From DATJFH01 sp035495815 (GTDB lineage Bacteria; Acidobacteriota; Terriglobia; Bryobacterales; Bryobacteraceae), in the NCBI GenBank assembly GCA_035495815.1, contig DATJFH010000080.1, positions 1 through 11,213 on the forward strand: a DNA stretch of 11,213 nt, in the 5' to 3' direction. The notes under the pieces were generated by a model. The model was not told where the DNA came from. It saw only the letters and a program-made list of their open reading frames with translations, and made no database searches. Within the stretch, counting starts at the first letter, position 1. Every line of letters begins with the position of its first letter. Made by a program: the position numbers and the translations under genes. Positions 1-7,900 of this stretch are shown one piece after another.

Positions 1-133
1 GCACTCCCTCGAAATACCACTCCCGCGTCCCGTCGGGGCGTTCGATGGCGGCGCCGGTTTCGCAATGAACAATTCCGTCCCTGTACCAGATTACGGTTCC
101 ATCCGGTTGGATAATGCGGCCGTTCGCAGTCAT
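1..133 (-). CDS. Partial DGTxxWYxxG-repeat protein (N-terminal 44 residues)
   Basis: This is the beginning of a minus-strand gene that continues past the left edge. The 44 visible residues contain two copies of a repeat: PDGTVIWYRDGIVHCETGAA, then a second unit PDGTREWYFEG. The period is about 20 residues, with conserved D-G-T, W-Y and a following G. Similar WYxxGxxHRxxGPA repeat proteins, loosely MORN-like, occur in bacteria, phages and large DNA viruses; their function is mostly unknown. The ATG at 133-131 is the only usable start, because an in-frame TAA lies three codons upstream. It has no clear Shine-Dalgarno sequence. The gene starts 28 nt after the stop of the small membrane protein on the same strand, so the two may be co-transcribed. 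The total number of repeats cannot be known from this window. Confidence 0.72.
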   Translation of the reverse strand, partial: MTANGRIIQPDGTVIWYRDGIVHCETGAAIERPDGTREWYFEGV

Positions 134-161
134 AGGGGCATGTTATCAGCAGGACGCCATA

Positions 162-347
162 CTATGATCCGCCGTTCTTCCCTCGAAACTCCAGCATCGA
201 GAGGACCGCAAAGCCGGCCGCAATGACGACACGAACTCCGATGAGCCAGGGACGGTCTCTAAGAATGACACGATTGGCGGCCAGCAGGAAAAAGGCAAGA
301 GATATCGAGGCGTACCACCAGGCGGTCCATCGAAAACGATTCGGCAT
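162..347 (-). CDS. Small two-helix membrane protein, unknown function
   Basis: A 61-residue protein if started at the ATG at 347-345. A longer form from a TTG at 383 would add 12 polar residues with no obvious purpose. Two hydrophobic stretches are visible: residues about 8-23 (aromatic-rich, WTAWWYASISLAFFLLA) and about 37-49 (VRVVIAAGFAVLSML). They are joined by a short basic and acidic loop (NRVILRDRPW), and the C-terminal tail is basic (EFRGKNGGS). This suggests a helical hairpin in the inner membrane. I recognise no family. It is followed on the same strand by the repeat protein at the left edge, which suggests a two-gene unit. GGGAACGGGCG upstream of the ATG is only a weak ribosome binding site. 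It could be a chance ORF, but the paired hydrophobic segments argue against that. Confidence 0.55.
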   Translation of the reverse strand: MPNRFRWTAWWYASISLAFFLLAANRVILRDRPWLIGVRVVIAAGFAVLSMLEFRGKNGGS

Positions 348-383
348 CTGTTTGCGCCCGTTCCCGTTCGCAGGATCACACAA

Positions 384-639
384 TTACATTTTCCGCGGTC
401 AACGCGCCGCCTTCTGATGGCCGGGCTGCTGTATGCCGGATAACTCCGTCGAGGATCTCCCGGTCACCTTCGACGCTCTGGTCGGCGTATCGGACGCCGG
501 AGCGCGTCCCGGCGCCGCTCGGCTATTGCGTCATTCTGCGGAGAGTTCCCCGAGTCAGGCGCGCGCCGTGATCGCCTCCTGAGCGCCGCAGTCGCGGTGG
601 ACTCGGGACAGCCGTGCGCGATCACGAATTGGCGGTCTG
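384..639. other. Intergenic gap without a convincing gene
   Basis: This stretch lies between two minus-strand genes. It holds two perfect inverted repeats that interleave: 549-556 with 600-607 (CCCGAGTC/GACTCGGG), and 567-575 with 618-626 (CGTGATCGC/GCGATCACG). It also holds a 49-codon plus-strand ORF at 433-582 (starts MPDNSVEDLPVTF) without a Shine-Dalgarno sequence. I do not regard this ORF as a gene. No U-tract terminator is visible behind the gamma-glutamyltransferase gene. Confidence 0.5.
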
Positions 640-2445
640 CTACCACCCCATCACGTAGTCGTCTTTGGCCGGGCTGGCGGCGCCGGAGAAGACCCCGGAC
701 CGGGGGTCGATCAGCGCCATCTTCACCGCCCCCGCGCCCGAAGGCTGCTGATTGTAAGGCCCCTGAAGCGGCGTGACCACCACTCGATGACCCAATGCCG
801 AGAGCGCGCTCCCAATGCGGTCCGCCAGGACTTTGGGCACGACGAGAGTGCCTGCCACCGGATGCGGATACACCGATTCGTGAAAGCTCTTGCTCATTAC
901 CGTCGGCCCCTCCACCGCCTGTTGCGCGTTCATGCCGAACTCGACGACGTTGAGAAAAGCCTGCAGCATCGCCTGCGGCTGATTGTCGCCGCCGGGCGTA
1001 TTCCATGCCAGGAACGGTTTCCCGTCCTTCATCGCCAGCGCCGGACAGATCGTGTGACGGGTCCGTTTTCCCGGCGCCAGGATGTTGACGTTGCCGTCCT
1101 CCAGGTAAAAGCACGGCAGGCGATTGTTGAGTACGAAGCCGCCGCCCTCCACCACCAGGCCGCTGCCGAATGTGCCGTTGACGCTGTGGGTCACCGAAAC
1201 AAGGTTGCCGAAGCTGTCCGCGATGGAGAACGAGGAGGTTTCTCCCTGTCCCCCTGACCCCGACCCGGAGGTGGCCGGGCGGACCGGCTGGTTGGATCCT
1301 TCATAGGTGATGCGGCGACCGCCGAGAATTCCCCGAACGCCTCGCGGATCGCCCGGGGGCGCCATGCCCTGAATGGCGCGATCCATGCGGATCAGCTTGC
1401 GGCGCTCGGCGGCATATGCTTTGGCGAGCAGTCCGGCGACCGGAATGTCCTTGATCACCCGCGGGTCGGCGATATATTGGTCTCGATCGGCGAAAGCCAG
1501 CTTCAGGGCCTCGGTAATCACGTGCACGTATCCCGGCGAGTTGTAGCCCAGGGATTTCAGATCCAGCCCTTCAAGAATATTCAGAGCGATCAGCAGCACG
1601 ATGCCCTGCGAATTGGGCGCGCTTTCGTAGACCTCATAGCCTTTGTAAGGAGTATGGATGGGCTCGGCCTGCTCCGCCCGGAATCCAGCCAGATCCTCGT
1701 AACGAAGTACGCCGCCGGCTTTCTCGTAGGTCTCGGCAGTCATGCGGGCCAACCGGCCGCGATAGAAAACATCGGCTCCGTCGCGCACAATGGTTTCCAG
1801 CGTGCGGCCCAAGTCCGCCTGACGGAACAGATCGCCCGCGGAAGGCGGCGTCCCCGCCGGAAGCAACGTCCGCGCGGAACTGGGATATTTCTTGAGCAGT
1901 GAGAACACTTCGACATAGTTCGTCGCCGCCCACTCGGTGAGCACATGCCCGTTCGACGCCGCTTCGATTGCAGGCTTCAGCAGCGAGGCATAATCCTTGC
2001 TCCCGTACTTTTTCCACGCCAGGTCGAACCCGGACACCGCACCCGGCACGGAGACCGAATACGGACCGTTGACCGGTATTCCCCCGAGCTTGCGGTAGGT
2101 TTCGAGGGTCGCCAGCTTTGGCGCCGGACCGGTTCCGTTGAAAAACACCACCTTCTTCTCTTTGGCAATATAGGCCAGAACGTAGCAATCGCTGCCGAGC
2201 CCGGACTGGTGCTGCTCGACCACGCTGGTCATGTAATACACGGACAGCGCCGCGTCGATGGCGTTGCCGCCTGCTTCGAGCGCCTTCAGCCCCGCCATGG
2301 CCTGCAGCGGATGTTCGGCCGCGACCATGCCGTGTGTTCCGCGTACGAGGGTGCGCCAGTAGGGACGCGCAGCCGGTTCCTCACCGGCGGCCGTCAGCGT
2401 CAGCGACAGCGCCGTGCAGGCGATCAACAGAAATAAACGGCCCAT
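640..2445 (-). CDS. Secreted gamma-glutamyltransferase-family Ntn-hydrolase
   Basis: A 601-residue protein of about normal length for the family, which autocleaves into large and small subunits and acts in the periplasm or outside the cell. An N-terminal signal peptide is visible (hydrophobic residues 4-19, likely cut after the TAA at 18-20). The small subunit should begin at Thr403 in ETSSFSIADSFGNLVSVTHS, matching the family's TTHxSVxD nucleophile region. Downstream are NGTFGSG (423-429), VLNN (438-441) and TPGGDNQPQ (483-491). Two features set it apart from classical GGT. The large-subunit segment that carries the gamma-glutamyl-binding Arg (DFRExAP in E. coli) reads FFNGTGPAP (101-109), without Arg. 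The loop reads GGDxQ rather than PGGSxI. Both are typical of the acylase-like or YwrD-like branch, so glutathione may not be the substrate. An amidohydrolase or acylase on another gamma-glutamyl or acyl amide is possible. The ATG at 2445 is supported by the signal peptide. Confidence 0.93.
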   Translation of the reverse strand: MGRLFLLIACTALSLTLTAAGEEPAARPYWRTLVRGTHGMVAAEHPLQAMAGLKALEAGGNAIDAALSVYYMTSVVEQHQSGLGSDCYVLAYIAKEKKVVFFNGTGPAPKLATLETYRKLGGIPVNGPYSVSVPGAVSGFDLAWKKYGSKDYASLLKPAIEAASNGHVLTEWAATNYVEVFSLLKKYPSSARTLLPAGTPPSAGDLFRQADLGRTLETIVRDGADVFYRGRLARMTAETYEKAGGVLRYEDLAGFRAEQAEPIHTPYKGYEVYESAPNSQGIVLLIALNILEGLDLKSLGYNSPGYVHVITEALKLAFADRDQYIADPRVIKDIPVAGLLAKAYAAERRKLIRMDRAIQGMAPPGDPRGVRGILGGRRITYEGSNQPVRPATSGSGSGGQGETSSFSIADSFGNLVSVTHSVNGTFGSGLVVEGGGFVLNNRLPCFYLEDGNVNILAPGKRTRHTICPALAMKDGKPFLAWNTPGGDNQPQAMLQAFLNVVEFGMNAQQAVEGPTVMSKSFHESVYPHPVAGTLVVPKVLADRIGSALSALGHRVVVTPLQGPYNQQPSGAGAVKMALIDPRSGVFSGAASPAKDDYVMGW

Positions 2446-2763
2446 AGGCCCTCATTATAGGCATAGGCCCGGCCGCTCAGGCCGGCGATCATCCGCCGGA
2501 CCCGGCGGGAGTTCCCGGATCCCATCACTCCATACGGGGAATTCGATACGGCGCGCGACAAGACCGCCGGCGCGATCTTGGCAATTTCGTCAAGCCGCGT
2601 GTTGCAGGCCATGCGCCGCGTAAAGGATCAGTCGGCGCCCGCCGGTCACGCCCGGGCAGGTGCGCCGGATTTCCGCGAAGCGCGCGGGCAGCCGGGGCCC
2701 GTCAGGCGCCGCCGCCGCTCACAACGTGCTGGCGTCATGGGCGCAAGCCGGAACTGACCCGAT
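2446..2763. other. 318-bp intergenic gap with no supported gene
   Basis: This gap lies between the GGT-family gene and the GlsB-like gene, both on the minus strand. It contains the candidate GGT promoter at its left end and otherwise GC-rich sequence without a U-tract terminator. A minus-strand ORF from an ATG at 2612 to 2424 (62 codons, starts MACNTRLDEIAKIAPAVL) has fairly coding-like third positions. It lacks a Shine-Dalgarno sequence, resembles nothing I know, and would run through the GGT promoter and overlap the GGT start. I treat it as non-coding or as a decayed remnant. Confidence 0.45.
2449..2459 (-). promoter_or_regulatory. Candidate -10 box overlapping the SD zone of the GGT-family gene
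   Basis: On the minus strand the 15 bases before the ATG contain a perfect TATAAT (2459-2454), followed at once by GAGGG (2453-2449) three bases before the ATG. If TATAAT is a working -10, transcription would begin around 2447, giving an almost leaderless mRNA that lacks the GAGGG. If GAGGG is the ribosome site, transcription must begin further upstream. The hexamer 17 bases upstream of TATAAT (GCCTGA) is a poor -35. A 6-bp hairpin CCGGCC/GGCCGG (2469-2474 with 2480-2485) lies in the spacer region. Confidence 0.3.
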
Positions 2764-3018
2764 TCAAACCGCTTGTCTCCTCGAAAACGTACGATACAGC
2801 AGCAGCAACAACACCGCTCCGATCACGGACATGATGAAACCGGCGGACGAGCCCTCCGCATACATGCCCAGCATCCGGCCGATGGCTGTCCCCACAAACG
2901 ACCCCGCTATGCCTATCAGGATCGTGATAATCACTCCGCCGGGGTCTCTGCCCGGCATCAGCAGCTTCGCCACCACGCCGACGATCAGGCCCACGATCAG
3001 TGTGTATAAAATATGCAT
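2764..3018 (-). CDS. GlsB/YeaQ/YmgE-type stress-response membrane protein
   Basis: An 84-residue inner-membrane protein of the family called transglycosylase-associated or GlsB/YeaQ/YmgE, usually 80-90 residues, so it is full length. Three hydrophobic segments are visible: residues 3-20, 27-47 and 58-76. The family hallmarks are present: GLIVGVVAKLLMPGRDPGG near the first turn, a Gly-rich second helix (ILIGIAGSFVGTAIG), and a C-terminal basic tail after LLLLLYRTFSRR. The family is often induced by general, acid or oxidative stress. Its biochemical role is not settled, and the transglycosylase name is historical. The ATG at 3018 follows AAGGGG with an 8-nt gap (3030-3027), a good ribosome binding site. 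It lies 97 bp behind the antiporter gene on the same strand, so read-through from that gene is possible, but an own promoter is equally likely. Confidence 0.92.
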   Translation of the reverse strand: MHILYTLIVGLIVGVVAKLLMPGRDPGGVIITILIGIAGSFVGTAIGRMLGMYAEGSSAGFIMSVIGAVLLLLLYRTFSRRQAV

Positions 3019-3115
3019 CTCTCTAACCCCTTTTTTGCACGTTCGATTGCGCGCACAGCGCTTCGCACCTGAAAGGCGAGCAACTTCACAGCCATACGCC
3101 TCTGACCCCTGGAAT

Positions 3116-4825
3116 CTAACCCGCCTGACGGAAAATCTCCGCCCGGATCCGCTCCCGCTCCTGATCGAGCTGCTCCGGCGTTGCCCCCAGCTTCCGCAGG
3201 ATGCTGTCCGTCATCGCCAGCGCCACTTCGCCTTCGCCTGAAAACACCTCGTTCGCTCCAGCCTTCCGCAGAGCCCCGGTTTGTTCCAGAAAATCCGCCC
3301 TGGACACAACGTGGACGTCCGGGTTGAGCTGACGGGCGATCCGAATAGCTTCGATGGAATCGGCTGCTCCGGACGCGCTCACGATCAAACTCGCCGCGCC
3401 GGCGATTCCCGACTTCTCCAGAACCTCCCGTTGGTTCGCGTCGCCGTACACCGTCTTTTCGCCCTCCGCGCGCAGTTTGCGATGAGTTTCGATGTTCATT
3501 TCGATGATCGTGGGCTCGATGCCCCGCTCTTTCAGCAGCCGCGCCACTGCGCGTCCGATCGGCCCATGTCCCACGACCACCGCCCGATGGTGTGGACCCA
3601 GCCGGCTGCGGCTCGTCTCTTCAGCCCCCGGCGGCGCCGCTTCAGCCACCCGGCCCGCCGCCGGCCTCTCCCGCAGGCTACGGAACAGCACGGGATTCAA
3701 CATGATCGACACGATCGCCGCCGCCACCAGCGGGTTCATAGCGGACTCCGGTAAAACCCCTACCTGTCTCCCCAGCGCGGCCACCAGGAACGAAAATTCG
3801 CCGATCTGCGCCAGCGCAACGGCTACGCCCATTCCAATCCTCGAACCGTAACCGAGCGCGGTGACGATCGCGAAGGCCGCCAGCGGCTTGCCCGCCATCA
3901 CGATGGCAATGGTCGCCAGAATCGGACCCGCCGCCGTCACCACCTGGCCCGGATCGAAAAGCATTCCGATCGAAAGGAAGAACATCACCGCAAAGGCATC
4001 CCGCATCGGCAGCGCTTCCGACCCCGCCCGGGCGCTGAAATCGGACTGTCCCACCACCATCCCCGCCAAAAAAGCACCCAGCGCCATGGAGACGCCGAAG
4101 AAGTGCGCCGACCCAACCGCGATTCCGAGAGCCACCGCCAGTATGCTCAGCGTGAACAGCTCGCGTGAATGAGCGTCGGCCACTTTCTGAAGCAGCCAGG
4201 GGATCACACGCCCGCCGCCATACAGGACGAACGCCACGAAAGCCGCCAGCTTGAGCCCTGCCAGCGCTACCGAGATCGCCAGGTCCGCCGCGTTGTCCCG
4301 CGCGCCGGCCTCGAAGACCACCGGTAGCAGCACCAGGACGAAAACCGTGAAGATGTCCTCCATCACCAGCCAGCCGACTGCGATTCTGCCGGTCGGGCTC
4401 TGCAGTTGCCGGTTGTCCGAAAGCACTCTCGTCAGCACTACGGTGCTGGCCACCGACAACGCCAAGCCGAAGACGATCCCCGCCGGCCAGTCCCAGCCGA
4501 AAGAGCGGGCGGCCAGCGCTCCCAGGAGTGTCGCGGCTGCGATCTGGCACAGCGCCCCGCCGATCGCCACCCGGCCTACGGCCAGCAGATCTTTGAGATG
4601 GAAATGCAGCCCGACTCCGAACATCAGCAGGATGACGCCGAGCTCCGCCAGTTGATCGGCCAGCTCCTTATTGGCGACGAAGCCCGGGGTGTGGGGTCCG
4701 AACATCACGCCGGCCAGCAGGTATCCCACGATCGGCGACAAGCCCAGCCGGTGGGTCCCATAGCCCAAGACCAGGGCCCCGATCAGGCCGGCCGACAGGG
4801 TTACCAGCAGATCCAGGTTGTGCAT
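3116..4825 (-). CDS. ybaL: YbaL-type CPA2 cation:proton antiporter with TrkA-N domain
   Basis: An inner-membrane monovalent-cation/proton antiporter (KefB/KefC-like, closest in my reading to E. coli YbaL). Numbered from the ATG at 4825 (569 residues), residues about 5-385 form the Na/H-exchanger membrane domain with a dozen or so helices. These include LSPIVGYLLAGVMFGPHTPG near the N-terminus, LAELGVILLMFGVGLHF, and the ED pair 156-157 in GWLVMEDIF at the ion-binding position. After a Pro/Ala-rich linker (about 386-410) a cytosolic TrkA-N/RCK domain covers about 412-526. It has the nucleotide-binding GHGPIG at 419-424 and acidic Glu442 at the end of the second strand. The open frame extends to an ATG at 4897, adding 24 basic residues (MKAAATIGYRAGGHRRRHLR...). 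I prefer 4825 because homologues begin there (MHN.. like YbaL MHH..), although 4897 has a GGAAG upstream. It is divergent from the sensor gene. Confidence 0.93.
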   Translation of the reverse strand: MHNLDLLVTLSAGLIGALVLGYGTHRLGLSPIVGYLLAGVMFGPHTPGFVANKELADQLAELGVILLMFGVGLHFHLKDLLAVGRVAIGGALCQIAAATLLGALAARSFGWDWPAGIVFGLALSVASTVVLTRVLSDNRQLQSPTGRIAVGWLVMEDIFTVFVLVLLPVVFEAGARDNAADLAISVALAGLKLAAFVAFVLYGGGRVIPWLLQKVADAHSRELFTLSILAVALGIAVGSAHFFGVSMALGAFLAGMVVGQSDFSARAGSEALPMRDAFAVMFFLSIGMLFDPGQVVTAAGPILATIAIVMAGKPLAAFAIVTALGYGSRIGMGVAVALAQIGEFSFLVAALGRQVGVLPESAMNPLVAAAIVSIMLNPVLFRSLRERPAAGRVAEAAPPGAEETSRSRLGPHHRAVVVGHGPIGRAVARLLKERGIEPTIIEMNIETHRKLRAEGEKTVYGDANQREVLEKSGIAGAASLIVSASGAADSIEAIRIARQLNPDVHVVSRADFLEQTGALRKAGANEVFSGEGEVALAMTDSILRKLGATPEQLDQERERIRAEIFRQAG

Positions 4826-4910
4826 TCTTTTCTCGAATCGGAGATGTCGCCGCCGATGTCCGCCAGCCCTGTATCCAATGGTAGCAGCCGCTTTCATCGC
4901 TTTCGCTTCC

Positions 4911-4922
4911 GTTCGCGCGAAC
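4911..4922. promoter_or_regulatory. Perfect 12-bp palindrome in the divergent control region
   Basis: GTTCGCGCGAAC is a perfect inverted repeat lying between the antiporter gene (minus) and the sensor gene (plus), about 30-60 bp upstream of the candidate sensor starts. It could be an operator for a dimeric regulator serving both genes. If the antiporter started at 4897, the site would lie just upstream of that start. No clear sigma70 boxes are visible around it. A palindrome of this size is expected a few times by chance in 11 kb, so its placement is the main argument. Confidence 0.3.
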
Positions 4923-4943
4923 TACCCGTCGCCAGGCACAGCC

Positions 4944-4974
4944 GGGGAGTAAAATGGGTTCAGAGCGTCCTTGA
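4944..4974 (+). promoter_or_regulatory. Ribosome binding site and six-codon leader ORF overlapping the sensor start
   Basis: A strong Shine-Dalgarno sequence GGGGAG (4944-4949) stands 4 bases before an ATG at 4954. That ATG opens a six-codon ORF (MGSERP) ending in TGA at 4972-4974. The TGA overlaps the TTG at 4971-4973 that opens the sensor frame, so the junction reads TTGA. The TTG has no good Shine-Dalgarno of its own. This layout fits translational coupling, in which ribosomes finish the leader and restart on TTG. The alternatives are that the true start is the in-frame GTG at 5013, or that a base is wrong in this stretch. Confidence 0.4.
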
Positions 4975-7900
4975 CGCCGCAAGATGAGCTGAAAATTCCC
5001 CGGGAAACTCCAGTGACAGACAAGCCATCCAACGCCCGCCCGGACGACCCTAAAGAATTGCCCCGCCGTAAAGGCCAGTCGCGAAGCGAATCCGAAAGCG
5101 CAAACTCAGGACCCTGGCCGATTGTGGGAATCGGCGCCTCGGCTGGAGGGCTGGAGGCCGTCACCCAGTTGCTCAAGGAACTGCCGGCATCTACCGGCAT
5201 GACGTTTGTCCTGGTCCAGCATCTGGACCCGAATCACCCCAGTGAACTTGTCAGTCTGCTGGCCACCCAAACATCCATGCCCGTCTTGCAGGCGATGGAC
5301 GGACTCACCGTCGAGCCTAATCACTTCTATGTGATTCCGCCGAACACACAAATGACCATTCGTTCGGGGGTCCTGCGCCTTTCTCCCCGCGCTTCCAAAG
5401 ATGGGCCCTTTCTGTCCATAGATTCTTTTTTTCGCTCCCTGGCCGAAGACCGGCAGTCTCGCGCGGTCGGCGTCATTCTCTCCGGAACCGGGACCGACGG
5501 CACCTTGGGGCTGGAAGCGATCAAAGGCGAAGGCGGCATTACCTTCGCGCAGGATGCCACCGCGCAGTTCGACAGCATGCCGCGCAGCGCGGCTTCAGCC
5601 GGCGTTGTCGACTTCGTTCTGCCGCCCGGCGAGATCGCCCGCGAGCTTGCCGCCGTTGCCCAGTCGTTTTACTTCGGCGCGTCCGGGGCCGTTGCTCTTC
5701 CCGAGGATGGCCATACCCTCGAAAGGATTCTCTCGCTATTGCGGGACGAGGCCGGAGTGGACTTCACCCACTACAAGACCCCCACGATTTATCGCCGTCT
5801 GGCGCGTCGCCTCGCCCTTCACCATCTCGACAGCCTGGAAGCTTATCTAGACCTGCTCAATCGAAACCCCGGCGAGATGCAGGCGCTTTTCGACGATGTC
5901 CTGATCACGGTCACCGAATTCTTTCGCGATCCTGAAGTGTTCGACGTGCTCGCCGACAAGATTCTCCCCGTCATTGTGCAGCAGCGAAAGTCGACCGAGC
6001 CGATCCGGGTATGGGTCTCCGCCTGCTCGTCGGGTAAGGAAGCGTACTCCATCGCCATTGTCCTGCTCGAATTCATGGAAGCGAAGAGACTCAAATTTCC
6101 CATTCAGATTTTCGGGACGGATTTGAGCGAGCGTTCCATCGAAATTGCGCGCGCGGGAAGATATCCGGAAAACATTCAGGCTTTCGTTTCCCCTGAACGC
6201 CTGCGCCGGTTCTTCCACAAGCGGGACGGCAACTACCTGGTTTCCGAGCGGGTACGCGAGTTGTGCATTTTCTCCCGGCACGACGTCACCCGCGACCCGC
6301 CCCTGGCCAACATGGATCTGATCAGCTGCCGCAACCTGCTCATTTATCTTGAGCCGGTGCTGCAGCGGCGGGTGCTGGCCATCTTCAGTTATGCGCTGCG
6401 GCAGCAGGGATTCCTGCTTCTCGGAACTTCCGAAACGCCAATCGCTCTCTCGGAGCATTTCGACGTTGTCGACCCCCGATACAAGGTCTACAGCCGCAAC
6501 CTGAACGCCGTTACATCCGGCCTGGAATTGCCTCTGCGGATGCCGAGGCTGCGTGCCGCCGCCAGTGCCCTGCCGGCGGCGAGGATCGACCAGGCCACCG
6601 CCCTCGACGCGAGAGTCGACAAGCTGATGCTGGCCCGGTATGCGCCCGCCGGACTTTTGCTGAATTCCCAGTGGCAGGTGATGAAATTCCGCGGCGAAGT
6701 AGGCCCTTATCTGGCGCCCTCTCCCGGAGATCCTGTGCTCGACGCGCTCGGGCTCGTCCATCCGGACCTCGCCGTCCTCTTGAAATCCGGCTTGGAGGAG
6801 GCGGGCAAAAAAGATTCCGTCGTTCGTAAGGAAGGCGTCCAGTGGCGCCATGACGGCCGCCTCGACCGGCTCAACCTGGAAATCCGACCTATCGCGGATC
6901 CCGATACCGAGCGGCATTTTCTGGTGATGTTCGAGAACGCTGCGCAACCATCCGTCCGGCCACAGACTCAGGCCGGAAATGCCGGACCCAAGGCAGCGGA
7001 GGATCGCGCCCTCGAGCTGGAGTCCACCCGAAGTTACATGCAGCGCCTGATCGAGGAGCTGCGCAGCGCCAACGAAGAAGCGCAATCGGTCAACGAGGAA
7101 TTACAGAGCACCAATGAAGAGCTGCAGACGGCCCGGGAAGAGCTGCAATCCTCCAACGAGGAGCTGCACACCACCATCGAGGAGCTGCAAAGCCGCAACC
7201 GTGAGTTGAACCAGGTCAATAACGACCTGATCAACGTGCTGAGCAGCATGCAGGCCCCCATCATTCTGCTCGACCGGGATCTGCAGATCCGCCGCTACAC
7301 TCCGGTCTCCGAGAAGCTGTTCAGCCTCATCCCCGCGGATGTCGGGCGGCCCATCTCCGACCTCCAGCGGCGGATCAAGGTGCCCGATCTGGAAACGCTT
7401 CTGACGCAGGTGATCGCTTCCGGCCAACCGCTGGAGCGGGAGGTCCAGGATCTGGACGGCCATTGGCATTCGCTCCGTATCCAGCCGTACCGCACTTCCG
7501 ATGATCAGATCGACGGCGTTTTGTTCGAGTTCCTGGATATCGACCGGTTGAAGTATACGCTGGCGCAGGTGGAACGGGCCCGGGATTACGCCGAGGCGAT
7601 CATTTCCACGGTTCGCGAGCCGCTCTTGGTCCTCGACCGCGAGCTGCGCGTCCGGACAGCCAATCGCTCCTTTTACGAGACCTTTCGCGTCTCGGCGGAG
7701 GAAACGCTGAACCGGTCGATCTATGAGCTCGGCTCCCGGCAATGGGATGCCCCCAAGGTTCGTGCGCTGCTGGGCAGTTTGCAGGGATCGGGAGAGACCC
7801 GGCAGGAGATCGAAGTGGAACGCGATTTCCCGGGCCTGGGCTGGCGGACGTTTCAGCTGACCGCGCGCTCGGTCGATTCCGATCGCGAAGAAAAGCTCAT

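Noticed and set aside
433..582. 49-codon plus-strand ORF in the 384-639 gap
   Set aside because: No Shine-Dalgarno sequence, no hydrophobic or motif signature, and isolated on the opposite strand to its neighbours.
464..1114. 216-codon minus-strand frame overlapping the end of the GGT-family gene
   Set aside because: It is out of frame with a clear enzyme gene, and its Arg-rich, low-complexity product is not protein-like.
2424..2612. 62-codon minus-strand ORF upstream of the GGT-family gene
   Set aside because: Third positions look moderately coding, but there is no ribosome site and no recognised family, and it would overlap the GGT promoter and start.
3678..4550. 290-codon minus-strand frame inside the antiporter gene
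   Set aside because: It is an alternative frame of the YbaL-type gene, Gly/Arg-rich and without hydrophobic helices or motifs.
5847..7085. 412-codon minus-strand frame opposite the CheR region
   Set aside because: Same reasoning: an antisense shadow of the CheR coding sequence without a ribosome site or family features.
7068..7235. 21-bp tandem DNA repeat as a CRISPR-like or non-coding array
   Set aside because: The units are in frame, encode an obvious coiled coil, have no spacers and show codon drift; this is protein-level repetition.
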